A stretch of 10,338 nt of DNA from CAYXOX01 sp964466745 (GTDB taxonomy: Bacteria > Pseudomonadota > Alphaproteobacteria > Rhodobacterales > Rhodobacteraceae). Below are positions 1 to 8,744 of the stretch, piece after piece. Below the pieces are notes generated by a model. That model worked only from the letters and a program-made list of their open reading frames with translations. It had not been told where the DNA came from and ran no database searches. Where the stretch lies: the NCBI GenBank assembly GCA_964466745.1, contig CAYXOX010000114.1, forward strand, positions 1 through 10,338, written 5' to 3'. Both the position numbers and the translations under genes were made by a program. How positions within the stretch are numbered: the stretch's first letter is position 1; the number at the start of each line of letters is the position of its first letter.

Positions 1-1
1 C

Positions 2-214
2 GAGACGAAGGCGCGGATGAAGGCGATCCTGGGCGACATCCAGTCGGGTGCCTTCACCCGGGACTGGATGCAGGAGTGCGCCGTGGGCCAGCCCTTCTTC
101 AAGTCCACGCGCCGCAACAACGATGCCCACCAGATCGAGGAGGTCGGCGAGAAGCTGCGCGGCATGATGCCGTGGATCTCGGCCGGCAAGCTGGTGGATA
201 CCGCCAAGAACTGA
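2..214 (+). CDS. ilvC: Ketol-acid reductoisomerase, C-terminal part (5' end outside window)
   Basis: The reading frame is open from the window edge and ends at TGA 212-214, giving about 70 residues. They match the end of class I ketol-acid reductoisomerases: the stretch reading ILGDIQSGAFTRDWM, then a C-terminal segment with IEEVGEKLRGMMPW. In the full enzyme this is the knotted helical domain that completes the active site and the dimer. The enzyme isomerises and reduces acetolactate (or acetohydroxybutyrate) with NADPH and Mg in valine, leucine and isoleucine synthesis, in the cytoplasm. The ATG at 17 is an internal methionine, not the start. A GC hairpin follows the stop by about ten bases. 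The NADPH-binding domain is off the window, so only the tail can be judged. Family assignment is secure from the conserved tail. Confidence 0.93.
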   Translation, partial: ETKARMKAILGDIQSGAFTRDWMQECAVGQPFFKSTRRNNDAHQIEEVGEKLRGMMPWISAGKLVDTAKN

Positions 215-224
215 GCCCGAAGCC

Positions 225-252
225 CTTGCCCCGGCCGTCGCGTCGGGGCAAG
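225..252 (+). terminator. Hairpin after ilvC, probable terminator or mRNA 3' stabiliser
   Basis: The arms CTTGCCCCG (225-233) and CGGGGCAAG (244-252) are perfect 9-bp complements around a 10-base loop, starting 10 bases after the ilvC stop. There is no T-run after the stem, so it is not a textbook intrinsic terminator. Its last base is the first base of a possible GTG start (252) for the next gene. Terminator function is inferred. Confidence 0.5.
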
Positions 253-263
253 TGGCGCGCGCC

Positions 264-1199
264 ATGCAGCACGCCCCCGCCACCCCGCAGAATCCCGGTC
301 TTTCGAGCTGGCTGCTTGTCGGGCTCCTGAGCGTGATCTGGGGCACGGCTTTCATGGGCATGGCGGTGGCGCTCGAAGGCCACGGGCCGCTGACGGTTGC
401 CGCCGGACGCACGGCGGTGGGGGCGCTGGCACTCCTCGCCGCCGCCCGAGCCACCGGGCAGGGTTTTTCCCGCGTTCCCGGTGCTGCGGGCTGGCGCTTC
501 GTGGCGGCACTCGCGCTCACAAACGTCGCGCTGCCCTTCGGCCTGCTGGCCTGGGGGCTGCAGCACGTTCCCTCGGCGTTCGCCGGCGTCACCATGGGGG
601 CGGTGCCGCTGTTCATCCTGCCGCTGGCCTATCTCTTCTCGCCCGAAGAGGGCATCGGACCGCGGCGGGTGGCCGGCGTGGCGCTGGGTTTCGCGGGTCT
701 TGCCGTGCTGGTGGGGCCGGGTGCCGTCGCGAGCGGCGGTGGCGAGTTGGCAGGCTGGGGTCGGCTGGCCTGCGTCGGCGCCACGCTGTGCTACGCGGTG
801 GGATCGATCCTGACCCGGCGCGCACCGGCCATGCCTTCGCTCACCATGGCCGCCGCGATGCTCGCGCTGGCAAGCGCGCTTCTGGTGCCGCTGGCGCTCT
901 GGCACGAAGGCGTGCCGGACCTCGCCGCCGACCGGGCGATGCTTGCGCTGCTCTACATCGGCCTTCTGCCCACTGGGCTCGCTTTCTTCGTGCGGGTCCG
1001 CATCATCACCACCGCGGGATCGGTGTTCATGAGCATCGTGTCCTACCTCGTGCCGGTCTGGGCCGTGATCTTCGGCGTCGCGCTCATGGGCGAGGCATTG
1101 CCGCCGCAGCTCTACGCGGCGCTCGTCCTCATTCTCGGGGGGATCGCGCTGAGCCAGTGGCGCGCCCTGGCCAGCCTCGTCGGCATGCTCCGCCGCTGA
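264..1199 (+). CDS. EamA/DMT-superfamily transporter
   Basis: This is a 311-residue inner-membrane protein with about ten hydrophobic segments, near residues 14-36, 42-62, 77-97, 103-125, 135-153, 163-183, 192-212, 225-244, 251-275 and 281-298. It is built as two EamA repeats (roughly 15-150 and 164-297), the usual size and layout for drug/metabolite exporters. Family-like features are an LLSVIWGTAF stretch in helix 1 and SYLVPVWAVIFGVALMGEAL in helix 9. Substrates of this family are very varied (amino acids, metabolites, toxic compounds), so none is assigned. It follows ilvC on the same strand, which might hint at amino-acid export, but a hairpin separates the two. I prefer the ATG at 264 because the in-frame GTG at 252 lies on the edge of that hairpin; neither has a clear Shine-Dalgarno site. 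It converges on glmM. Confidence 0.88.
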   Translation: MQHAPATPQNPGLSSWLLVGLLSVIWGTAFMGMAVALEGHGPLTVAAGRTAVGALALLAAARATGQGFSRVPGAAGWRFVAALALTNVALPFGLLAWGLQHVPSAFAGVTMGAVPLFILPLAYLFSPEEGIGPRRVAGVALGFAGLAVLVGPGAVASGGGELAGWGRLACVGATLCYAVGSILTRRAPAMPSLTMAAAMLALASALLVPLALWHEGVPDLAADRAMLALLYIGLLPTGLAFFVRVRIITTAGSVFMSIVSYLVPVWAVIFGVALMGEALPPQLYAALVLILGGIALSQWRALASLVGMLRR

Positions 1200-1213
1200 C
1201 CAGATGCGAAACG

Positions 1214-1259
1214 CCGCGGGCGCCGCCGGTGCGAGCAGACCGCCGGTGCGGCACCGCGG
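1214..1259. terminator. Possible bidirectional terminator between convergent genes
   Basis: The 87 bp between the two convergent stops hold a small perfect hairpin, CGGTG-CGG-CACCG (1244-1256), inside a larger imperfect inverted repeat bounded by CCGCGG at 1214-1219 and 1254-1259. No T-tract follows in either direction, so activity as an intrinsic terminator is uncertain. An 11-bp direct repeat (1223-1233 and 1240-1250) lies inside the same structure. Confidence 0.3.
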
Positions 1260-1286
1260 ACGGATCGCGGCGCCAAAGCGCGCGCC

Positions 1287-2642
1287 TCAGGCCACGCGGA
1301 CGGCAGCCGCGACTTCCGCCTCCAGCCCGCCGACGATCTCCTCGAGCAGCGCCTCGTTCTCGCATTCGGCCATGATCCGCACCATCGGCTCGGTGCCGGA
1401 CCTGCGGATCAGCAGCCTGCCCCGCCCATGAAGCCGGGCCTCGGCGTCGGCCACGGCGGCGATCACGGCGGCGGCGGCGAGCGGATCGGCGCCGGCGGCG
1501 TGCCGCACGTTGCGCAGACGCTGCGGCACCGGCTCGAAGGAGCGGGCAAGGCGGCTGGCCGGGGCACCTGTGCGGCGCATCTCGGCGAGGAACTGGAGCC
1601 CGGCGAGAAGCCCGTCGCCGGTGGTGGCATAGTCCGTCATCACGATATGGCCCGACTGTTCGCCGCCGAGGTTCCAGCCGCCGCGGCGCATCGCTTCCAC
1701 CACGTAGCGGTCCCCGACCCGGGTACGTTCGAGGTGCAGGCCGCGTGCCGAGAGGAACCTTTCGAGGCCGAGGTTCGACATCACGGTGGCCACCAGCACG
1801 CCGCCCCTGAGCCGCCCCTCCTCGGCCCATCGGCCGGCCATGAGCGCCATGAGCTGGTCGCCGTCGGCGGGGGTGCCGGTCTCGTCGAGGATCAGGATGC
1901 GGTCGGCATCGCCGTCGAGGCAGAGGCCCACGTCAGCCCCGTGGGCGATCACGGCCTCGGCGGCGGTCTGCGGCGCGGTGGAGCCGCAGCCCCGGTTGAT
2001 GTTGGTGCCATCGGGCGAAACACCCACCGGGATCACCTCGGCGCCGAGTTCCCAGAGTACCTCGGGCGCGGCCCGGTAGGCAGCGCCGTTCGCGCAGTCG
2101 AGAACGACCTTGAGGCCGTCGAGGCGCATGCCGGAGGGGAAGGTCGATTTCACCCGTTCGACATAGCGGAACCGCCCGTCGTCGATCCGCTTGGCGCGCC
2201 CGATTTCACCGGGTCCGACCGGGGCAACCCCCGCGGCGCAGAGCGCCTCGATCTCGCGTTCGGCCTCGTCGGAGAGCTTGAAGCCGTCGGGGCCGAAGAA
2301 CTTGATGCCGTTGTCGTGGTGCGGGTTGTGGGAGGCGGAGATCATCACGCCCACATCGGCCCGCATGGACGGGGTGAGCAGGCCCACCGCCGGGGTGGGC
2401 ACCGGGCCGAGGAGCAGCACGTTCATCCCCGTCGAGGTGAAGCCTGCTGTCAGCGCGGTCTCGAACATGTAGCCCGAAAGACGGGTGTCCTTCCCGATCA
2501 CGACGCGGTGGACGGTGCCCGCGTTCTCCCGTCGGAAGTAACGCCCGGCGGCCGCCCCGAGCCGGAGGGCGATTTCGGCCGTCATGGGCGGGGTGTTGGC
2601 CTCGCCGCGCACACCGTCGGTGCCGAAGAGCTTGCGTGTCAT
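1287..2642 (-). CDS. glmM: Phosphoglucosamine mutase
   Basis: This 451-residue cytoplasmic enzyme interconverts glucosamine-6-phosphate and glucosamine-1-phosphate, the middle step toward UDP-GlcNAc for peptidoglycan and lipid A. It opens with the GlmM hallmark KLFGTDGVRG. The active-site loop ISASHNPHHDNGIKFFG places the phosphoserine at Ser104 (the serine before His, equivalent to E. coli Ser102). The Mg loop DGDADR gives Asp243, Asp245 and Asp247. The sugar loop GGEQSGH lies near 326-332 and the phosphate loop RRSGTEP near 413-419. Length and all four motifs are as in the family, and GlmM is separated from phosphomannomutases by the opening motif and the loop sequence. The ATG at 2642 is well supported: AGGAG lies 9 bases upstream. 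The gene sits alone behind a 341-bp gap rather than touching another gene. Confidence 0.97.
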   Translation of the reverse strand: MTRKLFGTDGVRGEANTPPMTAEIALRLGAAAGRYFRRENAGTVHRVVIGKDTRLSGYMFETALTAGFTSTGMNVLLLGPVPTPAVGLLTPSMRADVGVMISASHNPHHDNGIKFFGPDGFKLSDEAEREIEALCAAGVAPVGPGEIGRAKRIDDGRFRYVERVKSTFPSGMRLDGLKVVLDCANGAAYRAAPEVLWELGAEVIPVGVSPDGTNINRGCGSTAPQTAAEAVIAHGADVGLCLDGDADRILILDETGTPADGDQLMALMAGRWAEEGRLRGGVLVATVMSNLGLERFLSARGLHLERTRVGDRYVVEAMRRGGWNLGGEQSGHIVMTDYATTGDGLLAGLQFLAEMRRTGAPASRLARSFEPVPQRLRNVRHAAGADPLAAAAVIAAVADAEARLHGRGRLLIRRSGTEPMVRIMAECENEALLEEIVGGLEAEVAAAVRVA

Positions 2643-2983
2643 GGCTTGATGCTCCTGTTCCGCGCTCGCTGCGCCGGTTCTGCCTGCCTGCGCCTCTGCG
2701 TGCGCCGCCGCAAACGTACCACGTGCATGGGCGACGCCGAAAGTGCAGGCGGGCCCGGTGCGGCGCCCCGGGTTTGCCCGTGCGGGAAGCCGCGGTGGGA
2801 GCCGTGGGGAAGGCGGGCAGAGCCGTGGCCGGTTCTGAACGTGCGGCGGCGGAGCGGGGGCGCAGGGCGCGCGGTTGTCAGCGATCCGACATGGGCGGCG
2901 CGCTGGCGTCTGCCTGACCGGCGAGGGCGGTGAGGCCGGGGGCAGGGGCGGGGATCATCACGCCCGGGCCTGCCGGGGCCCCC
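2643..2983. other. Intergenic region upstream of glmM, no gene recognised
   Basis: These 341 bp separate the cell-wall hydrolase from glmM, both on the minus strand. Apart from the glmM ribosome binding site I see no coding sequence with a family match, no clear promoter hexamers and no strong hairpin. Short GC inverted repeats occur, for example GGGCC/GGCCC at 2967-2983 just after the hydrolase stop, without a T-run. A 26-codon minus-strand frame (2878-2958) has an ATG but no Shine-Dalgarno site and is not called. The region probably carries the glmM promoter, by inference from position only. Confidence 0.45.
2652..2656 (-). promoter_or_regulatory. Ribosome binding site of glmM
   Basis: AGGAG on the minus strand, 9 bases before the ATG at 2642. 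It is the clearest Shine-Dalgarno site in the window and fixes the glmM start. Confidence 0.7.
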
Positions 2984-3634
2984 TCAGCCGCGGCGGTAGA
3001 AGCGGTGCACCCCGATCTGTGCCACCAGGCGGTAGACGCTCGCCCAGCGCGGGTTCACCGCGGTGGTGTGGTAGTGCGTGGCGCCGCCGGTGAGGGCCCG
3101 CGGAGCGCCGTCCAGCATGATGCGGGCGATCTTTCCGGCCCGCTCGTAGGCGGCGCGCTCCGCGATCACCTCTTCGTGGCCGTCGCAGGTATAGGTGAAC
3201 TGGCACTGGTAGCGTTCGCCGGTGCCCTGGAAGATGACGCCGCACACGCTGTCCGGAAAACTGGGCTGGTCCACCCGGTTGAGGATCACTTCGGCCACCG
3301 CGAACTGCCCCTCCACGCTTTCCCCGCGGGCCTCGAAGTAGAGAGCTTCGGTCAGGCACTGCCACTCGGAGTCGCCGCCAGGCGCGGGCTGGGAGGAGAG
3401 GAAGGCGTGGGTGTAGGCAGCGCGCCCGCTGCCCTCCGGCACCGTGGTGAGCCGCGCGAGCCGTGCCTCGGCCACGTCGTCCAGTGCGTTTCGTTCCATG
3501 CCGAGCAGCGGGCCCAGCTTTCCCTGGAAGAATTCGTTGTTGCCATCGGCGGCCTGTGCCGCGCCGGCGGTTATCGCAAGGACGGCAATTGCCGCCCGGA
3601 TCAGGCCGCTGGATCTCTGCATTCGACTGTTCAC
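2984..3634 (-). CDS. Exported cell-wall hydrolase, SleB-like (Hydrolase_2)
   Basis: This 216-residue protein has a signal peptide: basic start, hydrophobic core LIRAAIAVLAITAGA and a likely signal peptidase cut after AQA near residue 28. The mature part carries a SleB/Hydrolase_2-type domain at about 90-215. Its signature is CLTEALYFEARGE followed by GQFAVAEVILNRV. The first Glu of EARGE (Glu101) is the expected acid catalyst by analogy with SleB lytic transglycosylases. The end, with THYHTTAVNPRWASVYRLVAQIGVHRFY, is also typical of the family. It should cleave peptidoglycan glycan strands in the periplasm. SleB was named from spore germination, but relatives are common in non-sporulating alphaproteobacteria. 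Cys93, Cys131, Cys144 and Cys150 could form disulfides. The start may be GTG 3634 or ATG 3622; neither has a strong ribosome site and both give a good signal peptide. The neighbour glmM is also a cell-wall gene. Confidence 0.88.
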   Translation of the reverse strand: MNSRMQRSSGLIRAAIAVLAITAGAAQAADGNNEFFQGKLGPLLGMERNALDDVAEARLARLTTVPEGSGRAAYTHAFLSSQPAPGGDSEWQCLTEALYFEARGESVEGQFAVAEVILNRVDQPSFPDSVCGVIFQGTGERYQCQFTYTCDGHEEVIAERAAYERAGKIARIMLDGAPRALTGGATHYHTTAVNPRWASVYRLVAQIGVHRFYRRG

Positions 3635-3660
3635 GGCGCCGCTTGACGGGCGCCTGCCCC

Positions 3661-3676
3661 AAGTTGTTCACAACTT
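3661..3676. promoter_or_regulatory. 16-bp palindrome upstream of the cell-wall hydrolase, operator-like
   Basis: AAGTTG-TTCA-CAACTT is a perfect inverted repeat ending 26 bases before the hydrolase GTG (38 before the ATG alternative), in an AT-rich patch that stands out from its GC-rich surroundings. A weak promoter-like pair, TTTACG (3710-3715) and TAGCAC (3687-3692) with 17 bp between, lies just upstream on the minus strand. The position suits a repressor site. The segment TTGTTCACA (3664-3672) also differs by one base from the E. coli DnaA-box consensus TTATNCACA. A binding role is inferred. Confidence 0.35.
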
Positions 3677-3732
3677 TTGTGCGTTGGTGCTAGCCGAAAG
3701 TGCGTTTTTCGTAAAGCCCGCGCCAATATGTC

Positions 3733-3776
3733 GGCGGTTCGCCGCCCGTTCCGTGGCCGCGCTGGGCTTCGCGGCC
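3733..3776 (-). terminator. Two GC hairpins after the PPDK-like gene, possible terminator
   Basis: Just after the stop of the PPDK-like gene (3780) come two perfect stem-loops. One is GGCCGCG (3755-3761) with CGCGGCC (3770-3776) around 8 bases. The other is GGCGG (3733-3737) with CCGCC (3742-3746) around a TTCG/CGAA tetraloop. No T-run follows on the minus strand, so termination or RNA protection is inferred from position. Confidence 0.4.
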
Positions 3777-3779
3777 GGG

Positions 3780-6323
<2,544 letters not shown>

Positions 6324-6332
6324 TGCGGCGTA

Positions 6333-6339
6333 TTCCTTT
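6333..6339 (-). promoter_or_regulatory. Ribosome binding site of the PPDK-like gene
   Basis: AAAGGAA on the minus strand, 9 bases before the GTG at 6323 and 18 before the in-frame ATG at 6314. The spacing favours the GTG start. Confidence 0.5.
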
Positions 6340-6347
6340 CGCCCTGC

Positions 6348-6375
6348 AGCATAGGCCGGTCACGCTTTGTAACAA
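6348..6375 (-). promoter_or_regulatory. Candidate promoter of the PPDK-like gene
   Basis: On the minus strand, TTGTTA (6375-6370) and TATGCT (6353-6348) are 16 bp apart, each matching four of six bases of the sigma-70 hexamers. They lie directly upstream of the ribosome binding site. A start of transcription near 6341 would leave a leader of about 18 bases. The -35 element sits in a small inverted repeat, CGCTT-N6-AAGCG (6363-6378). Confidence 0.35.
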
Positions 6376-6411
6376 GCGCGCGAAGGTCGCGGTGCGCCGG
6401 TATTGATGCAC

Positions 6412-6435
6412 AAATCGCGGGCAATCGCGCGATTT
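6412..6435 (-). terminator. Stem-loop after glyS, candidate intrinsic terminator
   Basis: AAATCGCG (6412-6419) and CGCGATTT (6428-6435) form a perfect 8-bp stem with an 8-base loop, about 80 bases downstream of the glyS stop. On the minus strand the stem ends in TTT then GTG; on the plus strand it runs into five T's (6433-6437). It also contains the 12-bp palindrome AATCGCGCGATT (6423-6434). It would separate the glyS operon from the PPDK-like gene. Confidence 0.45.
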
Positions 6436-6517
6436 TTCACGGACGTTGCCGAAGCACGACGGCGGCCGCAGCCGCACAAGGGCGGTATCGGCCGGCCCGC
6501 GTCCGGCTCCGGGGCGA

Positions 6518-8680
6518 TCAGCCCTCGATTCGGCCGAGGTCCGCCACCGAGAGGCAGATCGTGCGGATGCGCGAAAGCAGGTTGAGCCGGTTCCGGCGCA
6601 GGATCGCGTTCTCGGTGTTGATCTGAACCGCCTCGAAGAACGCGTCGATCGGGCGGCGCAGTTCTGCCATGGCCTCCATGGCCTCCTCGAAGGCCTCGGC
6701 CTCGAGCGCCGGGGCGATGGCGGCCTCGGCCGCGTCCAGCGCGGCGAAGAGCGCGCGTTCTTCCTCGGTCTCGGCGAACTTCACGTCGGCGCCGAAGGAA
6801 TACTCCACGCCGTCCTTCTCCTCGGCCTGGGAGAGGATGTTGTTGGCGCGGCGGAAACCCTGGATGAGGTTCACGCCGTCGTCGGTGCTAAGCACCGCCG
6901 CCAGCGCCTCGGCCCGGCGCACGAGGAGCGCAAGATCGTCGGTCCCCGGCATCGCCATGCAGGCGTCGATGACGTCGTGGGCGATGCCGGCGTCGCGCAG
7001 GTGCACCTTGAGCCGCTCGTGGAAGAAGCCCAGAAGCTCCGCCGCCGCGCCAGCGCCCGCGTTTTCGGTTTCCGCGAGGAAACGGGCGTGGGCGGCGGCG
7101 ACTTCCTCGGCTACCACGAGATCGGTCGCCGGGGCCGGCTCGGCTGCGGTCGGCGTGCCGTCGGCCCGCGCGAGGAGCGGCTCAAGCGGCAGGCGAAGCC
7201 GGTTTTCCAGCACGATGCGGATCACGCCGAGCGCGGCGCGGCGCAGCGCGTAGGGGTCGCGAGAGCCGGTCGGCGTTTCGCCGATGGACCAGAATCCGGT
7301 GAGCGTATCGAGCTTGTCGGCAAGCGCCACCGAAACGCTCACCGGCGCGGTCGGCACGGCGTCGGATGGCCCGAGCGGGGCGTAGTGCTCCTCGCAGGCT
7401 TCGGGCACGCCGTCGTCATGCCCCGCGGCCCGGGCATAGTACTTCCCCATCACCCCCTGCAGTTCGGGAAACTCGTAGACCATCTCGGAGGCGAGATCGG
7501 CCTTGCACAGGCGTGCGGCCTCGGCAGCGAGATCGGGCGGGGCGCCCACGTTCGGAGCGATTTCGCGGGCCAGTGCGGCGATGCGCTCCACCCTGTCGGC
7601 CACCGTGCCGAGCTTCGCGTGGAAGGTCACCTGCGCGAGCGAAACGGCCATTCCCTCCATGCCGACGGTTCGGATCGTGCGGAGGTCGTTCTCCCAGAAG
7701 AACTTCGCATCCGCCAGCCGCGCGGCCAGCACCTTCGCGTTGCCGGCAAGGATCGTGGCGCCGCCGTCGGGCGCCTCGATGTTGGCCACGGTCGCGAAAC
7801 CGTCGATCCGTCCCGTTGCCGGATCGCGCAGCGAGAAGAATTTCTGGTGTTCCTTCATCGAAGTGCGGAGGACTTCGGCAGGAAGATCGAGGAACTCGGG
7901 CGCGATCTCGCCCAGCAGCACCACGGGCCATTCGACGAGGCCGGCCACTTCCGCGAGCAGGCCTGCGTCGTCCACCACCTCGCGGCCGCGGGCAAAGGCG
8001 GCGTTCGCCGCGTCGTGGCGGATCGTCTCGGCGCGTTCCTCGGCCGAAAGGATCACCCGCGCCGTCTTCAACCGCGCGGCGTAATCGTCGAAACCCGAGA
8101 CGGCGAAGGGTGCGGGGGCCATGAACCTGTGCCCGCGCGTTGTGTCTCCGGCGGCGATCCCGTCGATCTCGAGCGGTACGATCTCGGCGCCGCCTTCGTC
8201 GGAGAGCAGGCAGATGATGGATTGCAGCGGGCGCACCCAGCGCAGATCGCCCGCGCCCCAGCGCATGGATTTCGGCCAGGGGAACCCGCGCACCGCCGCC
8301 TCGAGCACCTCGGCCACGATCCTTGCCGCCGGCCGCCCCGGCCGTTCGATCACCGCGAAGAGGTGCCGTGCTCCCTTGACCTCCCGCTCCTCGCAGGCCT
8401 CGCGCGGCACGCCGGCGCCGCGCAGGAAGCCCGCGATCGCTTTCTCGGGCGCATCGACCCTCGGTCCGCGCCGCTCCTCGCGCGTGGCAGCGGAGGCGGC
8501 GGGCAGCCCCGAAACGGCCAGCGCCAGCCGCCGCGGCGTGGCGTGGGCTTGCGCGTCGCGATAGGTCAGCCCGGCTTCCACCAGCCCCTCGGCGACCATC
8601 CGCTTGAGGTCGGCGGCCGCCCGCGCCTGCATGCGCGCCGGGATTTCCTCGGAGAAGAGTTCGATCAGAAGGTCGGGCAT
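6518..8680 (-). CDS. glyS: Glycine--tRNA ligase beta subunit
   Basis: This 720-residue protein is the beta chain of the bacterial alpha2beta2 glycyl-tRNA synthetase, which charges tRNA-Gly with glycine in the cytoplasm; beta contributes mainly tRNA binding. Family landmarks run in order: LLIELFSEEIPARM (4-17), HATPRRLAL (46-54), WPKSMRWG (135-142), TTRGHRF (180-186), WPVVLLGEIAPEFLDLP (251-267), TSMKEHQKFF (273-282), RLADAKFFWENDLR (321-334), PTGSRDPYALRRAALG (470-485) and RRANNIL (610-616). A C-terminal helical anticodon-binding (DALR-type) region follows, ending with ILRRNRLNLL near 693-702. It is about 30 residues longer than the E. coli protein, partly from an Ala/Pro-rich insert near 504-520. 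The ATG at 8680 gives the correct N-terminus, though the ribosome site is weak. Its partner glyQ lies two genes upstream. Confidence 0.97.
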   Translation of the reverse strand: MPDLLIELFSEEIPARMQARAAADLKRMVAEGLVEAGLTYRDAQAHATPRRLALAVSGLPAASAATREERRGPRVDAPEKAIAGFLRGAGVPREACEEREVKGARHLFAVIERPGRPAARIVAEVLEAAVRGFPWPKSMRWGAGDLRWVRPLQSIICLLSDEGGAEIVPLEIDGIAAGDTTRGHRFMAPAPFAVSGFDDYAARLKTARVILSAEERAETIRHDAANAAFARGREVVDDAGLLAEVAGLVEWPVVLLGEIAPEFLDLPAEVLRTSMKEHQKFFSLRDPATGRIDGFATVANIEAPDGGATILAGNAKVLAARLADAKFFWENDLRTIRTVGMEGMAVSLAQVTFHAKLGTVADRVERIAALAREIAPNVGAPPDLAAEAARLCKADLASEMVYEFPELQGVMGKYYARAAGHDDGVPEACEEHYAPLGPSDAVPTAPVSVSVALADKLDTLTGFWSIGETPTGSRDPYALRRAALGVIRIVLENRLRLPLEPLLARADGTPTAAEPAPATDLVVAEEVAAAHARFLAETENAGAGAAAELLGFFHERLKVHLRDAGIAHDVIDACMAMPGTDDLALLVRRAEALAAVLSTDDGVNLIQGFRRANNILSQAEEKDGVEYSFGADVKFAETEEERALFAALDAAEAAIAPALEAEAFEEAMEAMAELRRPIDAFFEAVQINTENAILRRNRLNLLSRIRTICLSVADLGRIEG

Positions 8681-8690
8681 GGGCCTGTCT

Positions 8691-8718
8691 CGCGTCGCTC
8701 AGGGTCGCCTGTTACGCG
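8691..8718 (-). promoter_or_regulatory. Small hairpin in the glyS leader
   Basis: In the 64 bp before glyS, the arms CGCGT (8691-8695) and ACGCG (8714-8718) enclose a second stem, CAGG-GTCG-CCTG (8700-8711). The structure ends 11 bases before the glyS ATG and could affect its translation. The stems are short (5 and 4 bp) and may be chance in GC-rich DNA. Confidence 0.2.
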
Positions 8719-8744
8719 CTGGAGGGGCGCGGCACAACCTCGGC

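Noticed and set aside
1428..2933. A 501-codon open frame on the plus strand opposite glmM
   Set aside because: It is an antisense shadow: glmM has all four catalytic motifs, and the opposing product has no recognisable domain.
2878..2958. A 26-codon minus-strand frame between the hydrolase and glmM
   Set aside because: It has no Shine-Dalgarno site, is Ala/Pro-rich, and is too short to separate from chance in GC-rich DNA.
3664..3672. A DnaA box implying a replication origin
   Set aside because: A single near-match inside a palindrome, with no cluster of boxes, no AT-rich unwinding region and no origin genes nearby.
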